A stretch of DNA of 21,699 bases from Nanobdellota archaeon (GTDB lineage: Archaea > Nanobdellota > Nanobdellia > Pacearchaeales > GW2011-AR1): positions 1-21,699 of the forward strand of contig DAOWJK010000033.1 of the NCBI GenBank assembly GCA_030640395.1, in the 5' to 3' direction. Position numbers and translations under genes: made by a program. This document shows positions 13,984 through 21,152 of this stretch, piece after piece. Position 1 is the first letter of the stretch. Every line of letters begins with the position of its first letter. Below the pieces are notes generated by a model that made no database searches, was not told where the DNA came from, and saw nothing but the letters and a program-made list of their open reading frames with translations.

Positions 13984-14513
13984 TTTACAAATAAATTGTA
14001 TCTTTCAATGTTTGTCAGTTCCTGAAAAATTCTCCTTTCAACAGCTTTTTCAGGATCAGGCAAATTTTGTATTTGCTTTTTCATGTCTTCAAAAGATTCA
14101 AATTCTTTTTCTTTTCGTTTAGTTATTATTTCCTGCATGTGTTTTTTTCCAAATCCCGGAAGCAATTCAATTTGATGAATCCTTTTATTTATGGCTTCTG
14201 ACTTATTGAAAAACTCAATAAATCTTTCTTTCCTTTCACTGACCACCTGCTTTATAAAATCTTTCAATTGGTTTTTTGCAGCTTCAGTTAATTTTTCCCT
14301 GCGAAGCCGTCCAAGAATATAATATATTTTTTCACGCTTTCCTTCGCCAATGTAAACTTCTTCACCAATCTCTAAACTCTCCCCTCTTCGCGGAACAAGT
14401 TCTAAAAGTGTCAGGTTTGCCTTTCCTATGGCCTGGGCTATTGGCATCATCTTCTTCTCCAAAGGATACCCGTTTGGTAGAAACTCTAAAATTATTGCAA
14501 ATTCTTCTTTCAT
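13980..14513 (-). CDS. DUF655 family protein (OB-fold + helix-hairpin-helix)
   Basis: The 177 residues match the archaeal DUF655 family: 'FAIILEFLPNGYP', 'GKANLTLLELVPRRGESLEIGEEVYIGEGKREKIYYILGRLRREKLTEAAKNQL' (OB-like RNA/DNA-binding part), followed by a helix-hairpin-helix 'IHQIELLPGFGKKHMQEIITKRKEKEFESFEDMKKQI'. The family is conserved beside eL21-Rpo4 in archaea and is thought to bind nucleic acid; its exact role is not known. A GGGGG sequence 9 bp before the ATG is provided by mini-ORF 3. Confidence 0.93.
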   Translation of the reverse strand: MKEEFAIILEFLPNGYPLEKKMMPIAQAIGKANLTLLELVPRRGESLEIGEEVYIGEGKREKIYYILGRLRREKLTEAAKNQLKDFIKQVVSERKERFIEFFNKSEAINKRIHQIELLPGFGKKHMQEIITKRKEKEFESFEDMKKQIQNLPDPEKAVERRIFQELTNIERYNLFVK

Positions 14514-14570
14514 TCAAAATAACCCCCAATCTTCTTTTTGGATGCATGAAAATCTTTGATTTACTTTCAT
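14514..14570 (-). CDS. Mini-ORF 3, MKVN-type peptide, before DUF655
   Basis: Eighteen codons: MKVNQRFSCIQKEDWGLF. The stop TGA directly abuts the DUF655 ATG, and its ATG directly follows the stop of mini-ORF 4. The last codons, TGG-GGG, provide the ribosome-binding site of DUF655. It is a 57-bp tandem duplicate of mini-ORF 4 (about 40 of 57 bases identical). Confidence 0.5.
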   Translation of the reverse strand: MKVNQRFSCIQKEDWGLF

Positions 14571-14627
14571 TTAAATAATCCGTCCTATTTTTATTTGGAT
14601 GAATGGAAATTTTATATTTACTTTCAT
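14571..14627 (-). CDS. Mini-ORF 4, MKVN-type peptide, after Rpo4
   Basis: Eighteen codons: MKVNIKFPFIQIKIGRII. It starts 5 bp after the rpo4 stop and ends directly at the ATG of mini-ORF 3 (TAA-ATG). Among the four copies it shares the most positions with the others, so it is nearest to the consensus. Confidence 0.5.
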   Translation of the reverse strand: MKVNIKFPFIQIKIGRII

Positions 14628-14632
14628 TTTGT

Positions 14633-14929
14633 TTATTTAAATTCTTTAGCTGTTTCAAGTATTTTTTTTGTTTCATCTTCGTCTAAACTAACATCCACAA
14701 TCTTGTTTAAATCTTCCTGATTCTCCGGCAGCAAATCAATTATCTTCACTATTTGTTCTGTCTTTAATTTCATCATATCCAATTCCCCAAGTTTCTTCTT
14801 TAATTCCTTGGCTTCTTTTGGTTTCAATTTTGTGAATTTTTTTATAAATCCCTTTACATCTGTGCTGTCTGTTTTATCAAGATATTCAACAGCTTCAGCC
14901 ATGCTCAAAAGTTCAGTAGTTTTTATCAT
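14633..14929 (-). CDS. rpo4: RNA polymerase subunit Rpo4 (RpoF)
   Basis: The 98-residue partner of Rpo7 in the archaeal RNA polymerase stalk. 'LSMAEAVEYLDKTD' and the HRDC-like 'LKPKEAKELKKKLGELDMMKLKTEQIVKIIDLLPENQEDLNKIV' followed by 'LDEDETKKILETAKEF' are typical. It overlaps the eL21 stop by 4 bp, and the order eL21-Rpo4-DUF655 is conserved in archaea. Confidence 0.95.
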   Translation of the reverse strand: MIKTTELLSMAEAVEYLDKTDSTDVKGFIKKFTKLKPKEAKELKKKLGELDMMKLKTEQIVKIIDLLPENQEDLNKIVDVSLDEDETKKILETAKEFK

Positions 14930-15177
14930 TTTATTTTCTTTAAATGGATTGCTTCAATTAAAAACCTTTTCTCTTTGTTCTGGTCTTTAATTTTGATAAC
15001 ATATGCTTTACCTCTTTTACTCTCAATAATTCCTGTTCTTCCCTGAAGAGTTTTCGGAAAACTTGATTGAACAGCAGGTTCCATTACAACTGCCACAGAA
15101 TCGCCTTTTTCAAATTCCTGAAAGTACTTACTAAGTTGCAATTTCCCGCGGGTTCTGACTGGTTTTCTGCGCACCAT
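14926..15177 (-). CDS. rpl21e: Large ribosomal subunit protein eL21
   Basis: The 83-residue product is slightly short but clear: 'TRGKLQLSKYFQEFEKGDSVAVVMEPAVQSSFPKTLQGRTGIIESKRGKAYVIKIKDQNKEKRFLIEAIHLKKI'. It is the first gene of the ribosomal/polymerase cluster. A TATA-like TTTTTTAAA at 15200-15208 lies 23-31 bp upstream of the ATG with no Shine-Dalgarno, so the operon mRNA is probably leaderless. Confidence 0.95.
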   Translation of the reverse strand: MVRRKPVRTRGKLQLSKYFQEFEKGDSVAVVMEPAVQSSFPKTLQGRTGIIESKRGKAYVIKIKDQNKEKRFLIEAIHLKKIK

Positions 15178-15219
15178 AAATAATCCAGAAATAAATGATT
15201 TAAAAAACTATCCTTCCTA

Positions 15220-15429
15220 TCAAAACCCTCTAAAACTATTTGTCTCTCTTGGTACGCCTTTAATTACATTATCATGGCATAAATCCCCATTTGCCCTTGC
15301 TGTTTCCATATTTTGAAGTATTGCATTGAACATCTTTTCACCCCAAACACTTTTTCCGCATTTCTCGCAAAAATCTATTACACATTCATCAGAAACTTCA
15401 GCCCCGCAATAAATACATTTCTTTGTCAT
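15220..15429 (-). CDS. Small zinc-ribbon protein
   Basis: The 69 residues begin with a double zinc knuckle: 'KKCIYCGAEVSDECVIDFCEKCGKSVWGEKMFNAIL' (C5-x2-C8 and C21-x2-C24, with an extra Cys16), then a helical part. Such short zinc ribbons with 'FCEKCG..vWG.kMF' recur, by my recollection, in DPANN genomes, without known function. AGAGGAAA just before the ATG can serve as a Shine-Dalgarno; a TATA-like TTTATAAAC lies at about 15472-15480. Confidence 0.75.
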   Translation of the reverse strand: MTKKCIYCGAEVSDECVIDFCEKCGKSVWGEKMFNAILQNMETARANGDLCHDNVIKGVPRETNSFRGF

Positions 15430-15544
15430 TTTCCTCTTTTAATTTTAGCAATGTTGAAAAAACAGAAACAGGTTTATAAATTTTTAGGTGGTTTTTACTC
15501 ATATCTTTACGTTATAAATTTATTTGCAATGTCGCGTACGAATT

Positions 15545-16759
15545 TCATTCGTAACGCAAAGCATCAGCTGGTTTTAATCTTGAAGCCTGGTAAGCAGGGG
15601 CAACACCTGAGATGCAGCCAACTAAAAATGAAAATCCCAGTGCTCCTAAAATCAAATACCATGGAAAAGCAGCCTTTAATAAATCTGTGCCGAGGCTGAC
15701 ACTTGCAATGTATTCTGCTGTTTTTCCCAAACCTATTCCAATTCCAATGCCAATCGCCCCGCCCACTAATCCCAAAAGCCCTGATTCAAATAAGAAAATA
15801 AATAAAATATCAGAATTTCTTGCACCAACAGCTTTCATGGTTCCTATTTCTTTTGTTCTTTCTATGACTGCAGTATACATTGTGTTCATAATTCCAACAC
15901 CCCCAACCAAGAGAGAGATTGCAGCAATACCAACTAAAACAGCCTGAACAACTGCAAACACACTTTGAAAAGTTTCAAGTAATTGCTCAAAAGTCTGAAC
16001 AGAGAAAGTTTCTTCCCCTTCTTTTTCATTTCTCGCTTTTCTTAACTGTTTTTTAATATCTTCTGCAACATCAGCAGGCTCATAACCAGGCTTTATCTGA
16101 ACATAAATGGCGTCTATTTCATCTTGTTTATCAAAAATTTCTTTAGCTGTTTCAAGAGGAATATAAACTTGTGAATCATCCTGCGGGTTGCCTATTTGCC
16201 CCATTACCCCGACAACTCTGAATTCTTTATTTTTAATAATAAGCTTATCTCTTAATTGAACTGCTTTGTCAAAAAAACCATTGTCTTTGGCAACTAAATA
16301 ACCTATAACAATTTTATATTTGTCTTCTTCTTTCAAGTCTCTTCCTTCTGTAGTTTCAAAACCCCCTATTTCTTTGAAAACATCTGCGCTTTCATCTGTT
16401 GGCAGACCAATAACAAAATTTGCCTTTGCCTCGTCTTTAAATTTAATTAAAGTAGAACCATAAATAATTTCAGCAGCCATATCAACTCCTTTTGTTTTTT
16501 CAATAACTTCTAAATCTTTATCAGTTAATTTATCTGCACTTGCAATCATGCCTATTCCCATTCCGCTTCCGGGCATAACAATTAATTTATTTGCACCCAT
16601 TTGTTCAAAAGTTTCTGTTAAATATCCCTGAAGCCCCTGCCCCAGACTAATCAAAGCAACAACAGCAGCAATCCCAATAAAAATCCCAATCATAGTGAGC
16701 CAGCTTCTGAGTTTTCTTCTTCTGAGATTATTAAATGCAAGAGAAAAATGGTCTTTCAT
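15545..16759 (-). CDS. MacB/FtsX-type ABC transporter permease
   Basis: A 404-residue integral membrane permease. N-terminal TM about 18-42 after a basic head ('LAFNNLRRRKLRSWLTMIGIFIGIAAVVALISLGQGL'); a large extracytoplasmic MacB-PCD domain about 45-265 ('GANKLIVMPGSGMG', 'GREFRVVG'-like 'NKEFRVVGVMGQIGNPQDDSQVYIPLETAKEIF'); then three TMs (about 272-390) with the FtsX signature 'VGGVGIMNTMYTAVIERTKEIGTMKAVGARNSDILFIFLFESGLLGLVGGAIG'. It ends 'SGVAPAYQASRLKPADALRYE', typical for the family. It pairs with the ATPase at 18718-19395, but four genes lie between them. Substrate unknown (lipoprotein, peptide or envelope stress substrates in relatives). Confidence 0.93.
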   Translation of the reverse strand: MKDHFSLAFNNLRRRKLRSWLTMIGIFIGIAAVVALISLGQGLQGYLTETFEQMGANKLIVMPGSGMGIGMIASADKLTDKDLEVIEKTKGVDMAAEIIYGSTLIKFKDEAKANFVIGLPTDESADVFKEIGGFETTEGRDLKEEDKYKIVIGYLVAKDNGFFDKAVQLRDKLIIKNKEFRVVGVMGQIGNPQDDSQVYIPLETAKEIFDKQDEIDAIYVQIKPGYEPADVAEDIKKQLRKARNEKEGEETFSVQTFEQLLETFQSVFAVVQAVLVGIAAISLLVGGVGIMNTMYTAVIERTKEIGTMKAVGARNSDILFIFLFESGLLGLVGGAIGIGIGIGLGKTAEYIASVSLGTDLLKAAFPWYLILGALGFSFLVGCISGVAPAYQASRLKPADALRYE

Positions 16760-16760
16760 T

Positions 16761-17036
16761 TTAGTCCCTCTTTGTTACTTTTGTGATTATTTCATAATCT
16801 TGATTAGGATAGTTTGTATTAGCTGTTTGAATAAATAAATTGTATATTTTATCCATTTTATCACAAAAAATTTTTTTGATGTTTGTTTCCTCAAACAAGC
16901 CTTTCCTATAATTTATAGTAACAATTTTGTCTTTATCAAAAGAATAATTTGAAATTCCGGTATCGTCAAGAATTTTTCCTTCCCAAATATCTTTTTCTTC
17001 CCCATCAATTATTAGTTTTAATGTTAATTTGCTCAT
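16761..17036 (-). CDS. Small hypothetical protein in the ABC operon
   Basis: The start is taken at ATG 17036 (MSKLTLKLIIDGEEKD...), not the TTG two codons upstream, because the GGAG of the junction lies at normal spacing. The product has 91 residues, is mainly strands by its alternating pattern ('LTLKLIIDG', 'DKIVTINYRKGLFEE'), and is soluble and unrecognised. It ends 1 bp before the permease ATG, so the two are coupled. Confidence 0.7.
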   Translation of the reverse strand: MSKLTLKLIIDGEEKDIWEGKILDDTGISNYSFDKDKIVTINYRKGLFEETNIKKIFCDKMDKIYNLFIQTANTNYPNQDYEIITKVTKRD

Positions 17037-17038
17037 CT

Positions 17039-17305
17039 TCAACTCCTACCCTCTTTAACTTCTTGTTCTGCTAATATTTTTTCCATCCAATTGGCCTTTT
17101 CTCTTAGAAAATCTATTTGTGTTTTTGCATCAATTTTAGTAAGAAGCTTGGCCAAGGTTTGAGTAAGAGGTTGTAATATATTAAACGTTGGGCTTCTATA
17201 AAAAATTCTATTTGTTTCTCCATCTTTTTCTACATAAAACACTGTTGAACGAACAACATAAAATTCATTTTCTTTTATAGGGTTTCCATATTTATCAATT
17301 TCCAT
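17039..17305 (-). CDS. Small hypothetical protein in the ABC operon
   Basis: The start is taken at ATG 17305 (MEIDKYGNPIKENEFYVV...) with GGAGG at ideal spacing; a TTG two codons earlier is unlikely. It has 88 residues: an N-terminal strand-rich half ('EFYVVRSTVFYVEKDGETNRIFYRS') and a C-terminal amphipathic helix ('IDFLREKANWMEKILAEQEVKEGRS'). I do not recognise it. Its 3' junction GGAGTTGAAGATG is identical to the one at its own start. Confidence 0.7.
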   Translation of the reverse strand: MEIDKYGNPIKENEFYVVRSTVFYVEKDGETNRIFYRSPTFNILQPLTQTLAKLLTKIDAKTQIDFLREKANWMEKILAEQEVKEGRS

Positions 17306-17307
17306 CT

Positions 17308-18174
17308 TCAACTCCTCCCCCTTTTCAACTTCCTTTTCTTCATAACTCTATAACCAATATAACAAAGAACTAAAACCCCAATTATAATGTAAATTATATA
17401 ACTTGGTTTTTTAACAAGTCCTAAATCCTGAGCTTGTTTTAATGAATAAGTTTTTAAGATAAGATTTTTAGTTTCTGTAAATTCCTTGTTTGTTGCGTCT
17501 TTGAATTTTAAAACAACAGGCAGGCTTATTGTCCCGGAAGCGTCCTCACTTATATATGCTTTATATTCAACACTATCAAAATCATCGCTGTCAATGTCTC
17601 CTATATACTGCTCTTTCCCTGATAAAAATTTTATCCCTTTAACATTACTCACACTTAAATAAATAAACTTAACATCAGCCAAACCAGAATTAACTATTTT
17701 TATTAAAAAAATATTTTCTTGTCCTTTAATTAATACAGAATCCTCTAATGAAACTTTTAGTTCTGGCTCTGAATTAACTGTCACACTTATTAATTCTAAT
17801 TTTAAAGAAACATTCCCCTCGTCATCTTCATAACTAATCTCTACAGGAATTTTGTAAATCCCGGAAGCTGTTGCAGGAAGAACTATTAATTTAAATTTAA
17901 AATCTTCTTCATCTCCGTCGTCTAACTCGTCCAGGAATTTTTCAGAACTTGACTGATAAGGTGCAAAAGGAACATCTTCAGACAAATCTAATTTAACATT
18001 TAAATTATACACATCGTCCTCAAAAATATTTTCTATTTCAATAACAATATTAACTATTTCCCCAGGAGCCACTTCTTGCGGAGAGCTTGAAACATCTGTG
18101 ATTGAAACAGCTGAGATAAAGTTTAAACTAAATAAGACACATACTAAAAAAATTATTGGGTTAAAGGTTTTCAT
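17308..18174 (-). CDS. Secreted, membrane-anchored CARDB/S-layer-like protein
   Basis: The 288 residues show a Sec signal peptide (about 1-23, 'IIFLVCVLFSLNFISAVS'), two Ig-like beta domains with the COG1361/CARDB pattern ('SSSPQEVAPGEIVNIVIEIENIFEDDVYNLNVKLDLSEDVPF', and 'VLIKGQENIFLIKIVNSGLADVKFIYLSVSN'), and a C-terminal membrane helix ('SYIIYIIIGVLVLCYIGYRV') followed by a basic cytoplasmic tail KKRKLKRGRS. Proteins of this type are often encoded with MacB-like permeases in archaea, where they may act as the extracytoplasmic partner. Its stop is 2 bp before the next ATG. Confidence 0.85.
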   Translation of the reverse strand: MKTFNPIIFLVCVLFSLNFISAVSITDVSSSPQEVAPGEIVNIVIEIENIFEDDVYNLNVKLDLSEDVPFAPYQSSSEKFLDELDDGDEEDFKFKLIVLPATASGIYKIPVEISYEDDEGNVSLKLELISVTVNSEPELKVSLEDSVLIKGQENIFLIKIVNSGLADVKFIYLSVSNVKGIKFLSGKEQYIGDIDSDDFDSVEYKAYISEDASGTISLPVVLKFKDATNKEFTETKNLILKTYSLKQAQDLGLVKKPSYIIYIIIGVLVLCYIGYRVMKKRKLKRGRS

Positions 18175-18181
18175 TTTTTTA

Positions 18182-18646
18182 TTAATCTATATTTATTCCT
18201 TCTAATATTTTCTCTAATTTTATGTTTCTTTTTGCAGTATCATTAAAATAATTTATTGTATTTAATAGCCTTTCAGCATATCTTTTTTCAACTTTTCTTT
18301 CTGAATTTTTTAAAGCTTCATATAGTTTGACATCTTTTTCATATTCTGTACATAAAATATTATTAATGTCTTCTTCAGTCCCTACAATACCCTCTATATC
18401 AAAATGGAAATCATCTTCATAATTATCCAAAATTAATCTATGACCATGCTTTTCGGCTACTGTTTTTGTTATTTCGTAGACTTTGGCAGCTAATTCAAAA
18501 TTTTCAGGATTATTAATTTCTATTGAGCCTACTGCGTCTATTCTATAAACTAGTAATTCTGTTTTTTCATCTTCAGTTGTACCACTATTTAAAAAAATTA
18601 AATTATGTGCATAATCTAATACTTGACGGCCATTCTTTATTTTCAT
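18182..18646 (-). CDS. Hypothetical protein, unrecognised
   Basis: The 154 residues are soluble, acidic and alpha/beta in character: 'NGRQVLDYAHNLIFLNSGTTEDEKTELLVYRIDAVGSIEINNPENFELAAKVYEITKTVAEKHGHRLILDN' then 'DFHFDIEGIVGTEEDI', with a helical C-terminus. There are no recognisable catalytic motifs. A TATA-like TTTATAAAT at about 18671-18680 lies 25-34 bp before the ATG, so it probably starts its own leaderless transcript, and the secreted protein gene follows 7 bp later. Confidence 0.65.
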   Translation of the reverse strand: MKIKNGRQVLDYAHNLIFLNSGTTEDEKTELLVYRIDAVGSIEINNPENFELAAKVYEITKTVAEKHGHRLILDNYEDDFHFDIEGIVGTEEDINNILCTEYEKDVKLYEALKNSERKVEKRYAERLLNTINYFNDTAKRNIKLEKILEGINID

Positions 18647-18717
18647 TTTCTGTCTTATTCCAAATCATCTATTATTTATAAATCTTTAGTTTTGTTACTT
18701 CTAAATAATTAAAACAC

Positions 18718-19395
18718 TTACTTTACTATTTTCCCGTCTTTTAATTTCAGGATTTTTTTAGAATATTTTACAAGTTCCAAATCATGAGTAACAAGAATTA
18801 TTGTTTTTCCTTTTTTATTCAGGTTGACAAATAATTTCAAAATTTCTGCTCCTGTTTTTGTATCTAAATTTCCTGTTGGCTCATCAGCCAAGATTACATC
18901 CGGGTCATTTGCTAATGCTCTTCCAATTGCAACTCTTTGTCTTTCTCCTCCTGAAAGCTCGTTTGCCAAGTGATTTTTTCTGTGAGTTAATTTAACATCT
19001 TCTAAAATTTTTTCTGCTCTTTTTATTCTTTCTTGTTTATCTATTCCCTGAAAAATCATAGGAAGCATAATATTTTCCAAACTTGTCATGGTTGGGATTA
19101 AATTAAAAGTCTGAAATACAAATCCTATTTTCCTGCCTCTGATTTGTGCCAAATCTGATTCATCAAGATGTGCGATATTTTGTTCATCTAAATAAATTTC
19201 TCCTTTTGTCGGCAAATCCAAAGCCCCAATCATATTCATCATAGTGCTTTTCCCAGAACCGCTCGGCCCGACGATTACTGCAAAATCTCCTTTATTTATT
19301 TTTACATCAACTCCGTCAAGAGCTTTGACTGTGCTTTCCCCCATTATGTAAAATCTTTCTACATTATTTAATTTGATTATTGTATCTGCTTTCAT
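18718..19395 (-). CDS. ABC transporter ATP-binding protein, MacB/LolD type
   Basis: The start is taken at ATG 19395 (MKADTIIKLNNVERFY...); the open frame extends upstream but without family similarity. The 225 residues contain Walker A GPSGSGKST (43-51), Q-loop Gln95, signature LSGGERQR (147-154), Walker B VILADE (167-172), D-loop and His204 ('LVTHDLE'). All residues needed for ATP hydrolysis are present. 'NLIPTMTSLENIMLPMIF' is typical of the MacB/LolD subfamily that partners FtsX-type permeases; the likely partner is at 15545-16759. Confidence 0.95.
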   Translation of the reverse strand: MKADTIIKLNNVERFYIMGESTVKALDGVDVKINKGDFAVIVGPSGSGKSTMMNMIGALDLPTKGEIYLDEQNIAHLDESDLAQIRGRKIGFVFQTFNLIPTMTSLENIMLPMIFQGIDKQERIKRAEKILEDVKLTHRKNHLANELSGGERQRVAIGRALANDPDVILADEPTGNLDTKTGAEILKLFVNLNKKGKTIILVTHDLELVKYSKKILKLKDGKIVK

Positions 19396-19443
19396 GTTGA
19401 TTTTATATTTACTTTTATCTATTGTTCTCAGAATTAGGCTCTG

Positions 19444-19474
19444 AGGCACCACACCTCTAAAATCAAAGGTGCCT
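19444..19474. repeat. Inverted repeat AGGCACC/GGTGCCT
   Basis: Seven-bp arms (19444-19450 and 19468-19474) are separated by 17 bp in the divergent gap between the ABC ATPase gene and rpo10. It may be an operator for one of the two promoters; nothing more can be said. Confidence 0.4.
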
Positions 19475-19531
19475 GATATATTTAAATTTACCTATCACAA
19501 GTTTTTTAAACTAATTTCAAGAATTACTAAT

Positions 19532-19729
19532 ATGATAATACCAGTCAGGTGCTTCAGCTGCGGAAAACCAATCAGCCACTTGTGGGAGCAGTTTAAACAG
19601 CGGGTAAAAGAAGGCGAAAAGCCAGGAAAAATCATGGACGAACTTGGGTTGGAACGCCCTTGTTGCAGGTCTGTATTTCTAGGGCAAACTGATTTAATTG
19701 AATTGGTTGGCAAGTTTAAGAAAAGTTAA
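19532..19729 (+). CDS. rpo10: RNA polymerase subunit Rpo10 (RpoN)
   Basis: Sixty-five residues starting MIIPVRCFSCGKPISHLWEQF, with the zinc motif C7-x2-C10 and adjacent C44-C45 ('ERPCCRSVFLGQTDLIELV'), full length and canonical. A longer in-frame start at 19469 is rejected because the true N-terminus is invariant. A TATA-like TTTTTTAAA about 25 bp upstream points to a leaderless transcript. In most archaea the gene follows uS9; here it is detached and paired with a Nudix-like gene. Confidence 0.97.
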   Translation: MIIPVRCFSCGKPISHLWEQFKQRVKEGEKPGKIMDELGLERPCCRSVFLGQTDLIELVGKFKKS

Positions 19730-19730
19730 A

Positions 19731-20309
19731 ATGGGCAATTCTTTTAAAAAATTAATTTCAGAAGGTTTAGCTGAAGATGGATATTTATCTCATAAACTAA
19801 TGGAGTTAGATAAATCAATAAGTCCTGTTTTTTGTATAGATGCTGTTTTAGTTCCAGAATCAGATAAACCTCAAGCAATTTTGTTTTATAGAGATAAAAC
19901 TAATTTTGCTTCTCCAAAAACTTATTGGATAGTTGGGGGGAGGGTGCAAAAAGGCCAGACGATGATTAAGGCAATCCAAGATAAAATAAAAAAAGAAACA
20001 GGTTTAAATTTAATTGTGAAGAAAGAAGACCAATTGTTTACAGAAGATTTAATCCATATTAAAAAAGAAGATGGAAAATTTTATGTAATTGATTACTTGC
20101 CAAAGGGAGTAAAGCAAGAAGATATTTATCATACCCCTTCAACTTGTTATTTAGTTAGAACCCCTCCTTTTGAGGAAATCAAAGACCTAATTTGTCCAGG
20201 GAATAAAAATAGCAGTTTCAAAGTCATAGAAACGATTGACCCCGCATTGAACCCATATATCCAAAAAGCAATTTCTCTCGCTTGGAAAAAGTGTGGTTAC
20301 AGTTTGTAA
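19731..20309 (+). CDS. Nudix-fold protein with degenerate Nudix box
   Basis: The start is ATG 19731, one base after the rpo10 stop. The product has 192 residues. A Nudix-like fold is suggested by 'FCIDAVLVPESDKPQAILFYRD' and 'YWIVGGRVQKGQTMIKAIQDKIKKETGL' (69-92). Compared with G-x5-E-x7-REuxEExGu, Gly70 and Glu89-x-Gly are kept, but Gln76 replaces Glu, Asp84-Lys85 replace Arg-Glu and Lys88 replaces Glu. The 'GGRVQK' start resembles the GDP-mannose mannosyl hydrolase subgroup, which also has an altered box. Activity is doubtful; the substrate is unknown. Confidence 0.75.
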   Translation: MGNSFKKLISEGLAEDGYLSHKLMELDKSISPVFCIDAVLVPESDKPQAILFYRDKTNFASPKTYWIVGGRVQKGQTMIKAIQDKIKKETGLNLIVKKEDQLFTEDLIHIKKEDGKFYVIDYLPKGVKQEDIYHTPSTCYLVRTPPFEEIKDLICPGNKNSSFKVIETIDPALNPYIQKAISLAWKKCGYSL

Positions 20310-20313
20310 TTAT

Positions 20314-20703
20314 CTAACCCCCTGACAATATACTAAAAAAGATTAAGGCAGTGATTAAATGCAGGATTATTGAAGAAATAATTCCAGTATTACTAAAATA
20401 GCAAATTTTTCTAAAGATTAAAGGCACTATTTGGTCTGTCACCAAACTCAACCCAATTCCTAAAAAGATTATTAGTATTATGTTAAAACTGTTTAGTAAA
20501 ATTAAAGGAATAATAAATACTAAGATTAAAATCCCAAAATGAAGATGATGAAAATCAAAACCTGTTTTTTTTCTTAACCAACAAGTAATTGTTTTTGATT
20601 TTTCTTCAGGAGTTCCATAGGTTTCCATGTCATGCCATAAATGAGAAAAAATTCTTATAATTATGAATGTTGCAAATAAGGAAATTAAGAATGCAGTTAT
20701 CAT
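20314..20703 (-). CDS. Small multi-pass membrane protein with conserved-looking histidines
   Basis: The 129 residues have about four membrane helices (about 2-20, 53-73, 75-95, 105-126). Between the first two is a polar loop 'HLWHDMETYGTPEEKSKTITCWLRKKTGFDFHHLHFG', with several His/Asp/Glu that could bind metal at the membrane surface. I do not recognise the family with certainty. It overlaps rnp4 by 4 bp (ATGA), so it is cotranslated, and it is convergent with the Nudix gene (4 bp apart). Confidence 0.75.
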   Translation of the reverse strand: MITAFLISLFATFIIIRIFSHLWHDMETYGTPEEKSKTITCWLRKKTGFDFHHLHFGILILVFIIPLILLNSFNIILIIFLGIGLSLVTDQIVPLIFRKICYFSNTGIISSIILHLITALIFFSILSGG

Positions 20704-20957
20704 TTAATTCTCCACCTTGCAACATAACCACACTCTCTGCAGGTTACTGATTTAATTTTGTTTTTAATTCTTATTTTTGGATTTTTATAAAGTGTTAAAC
20801 ATTTTTTACAAAACAATTTCCTTTTTTCTTTTAGAGAAATATTATGCTTCATCGCAAGTCGTTTTATTTTTTTAATTTCACGAGAAGTTTTATTTTTAAT
20901 ATCCAAAAAAAATTCTTTAATTTCTTTTTTTGCCTCTGTTTTTGAGATTTTTTTCAT
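20700..20957 (-). CDS. rnp4: RNase P protein component 4 (Rnp4/Rpp21)
   Basis: The start is ATG 20957 (MKKISKTEAKKEIKEFF...); the upstream in-frame ATGs at about 21002-21005 lie inside 5S rRNA. The 85 residues are typical: a helical N-terminus, 'IKRLAMKHNISLKEKRKLFCKKC', then 'KIRIKNKIKSVTCRECGYVARWRIK', with the zinc site Cys50/53/73/76. It is a subunit of the enzyme that matures tRNA 5' ends, and it lies directly beside 5S rRNA and two tRNA genes. Confidence 0.9.
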   Translation of the reverse strand: MKKISKTEAKKEIKEFFLDIKNKTSREIKKIKRLAMKHNISLKEKRKLFCKKCLTLYKNPKIRIKNKIKSVTCRECGYVARWRIK

Positions 20958-20991
20958 AATTAAGAGAAGATTCAATACTTTAAAAAATAAG

Positions 20992-21105
20992 TGAGACGAC
21001 ATCACTGCTTCGCGACTTGTGGGTCACTAATACAAATGACGTAATCGCCTTAACTTCCAAGTTCGGAATGGAGATTGGGTGTGACACGATTACTATGGTC
21101 GTCTT
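20992..21105 (-). rRNA. 5S ribosomal RNA
   Basis: Read on the minus strand it has the terminal stem AGACGAC (21098-21104) / GTCGTCT (20994-21000), the conserved CCATTCCGAACTTGGAAGTTAAG core of loop B/helix III, and a helix IV-V arm. Length is about 114 nt. It is isolated from 16S/23S within the window, as in many DPANN genomes. Confidence 0.93.
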
Positions 21106-21152
21106 CAAAATTTTAAAATTGTTTGCATTTATAAAACCTTTTATACAAAAAT

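Noticed and set aside
14362..14676. A 104-codon frame on the minus strand spanning the rpo4-DUF655 junction
   Set aside because: It overlaps DUF655 and rpo4 in another frame; its repeated 'NESK' peptides simply reflect the tandem mini-ORF DNA read in a different frame.
19396..19452. Longer start for the ABC ATPase
   Set aside because: The extra 19 residues are promoter-like DNA with a TATA-like run and have no counterpart in the family; MKADTIIKL is the natural start.
20958..21005. Upstream start for rnp4
   Set aside because: It would begin inside the 5S rRNA gene; the family N-terminus fits the ATG at 20957.
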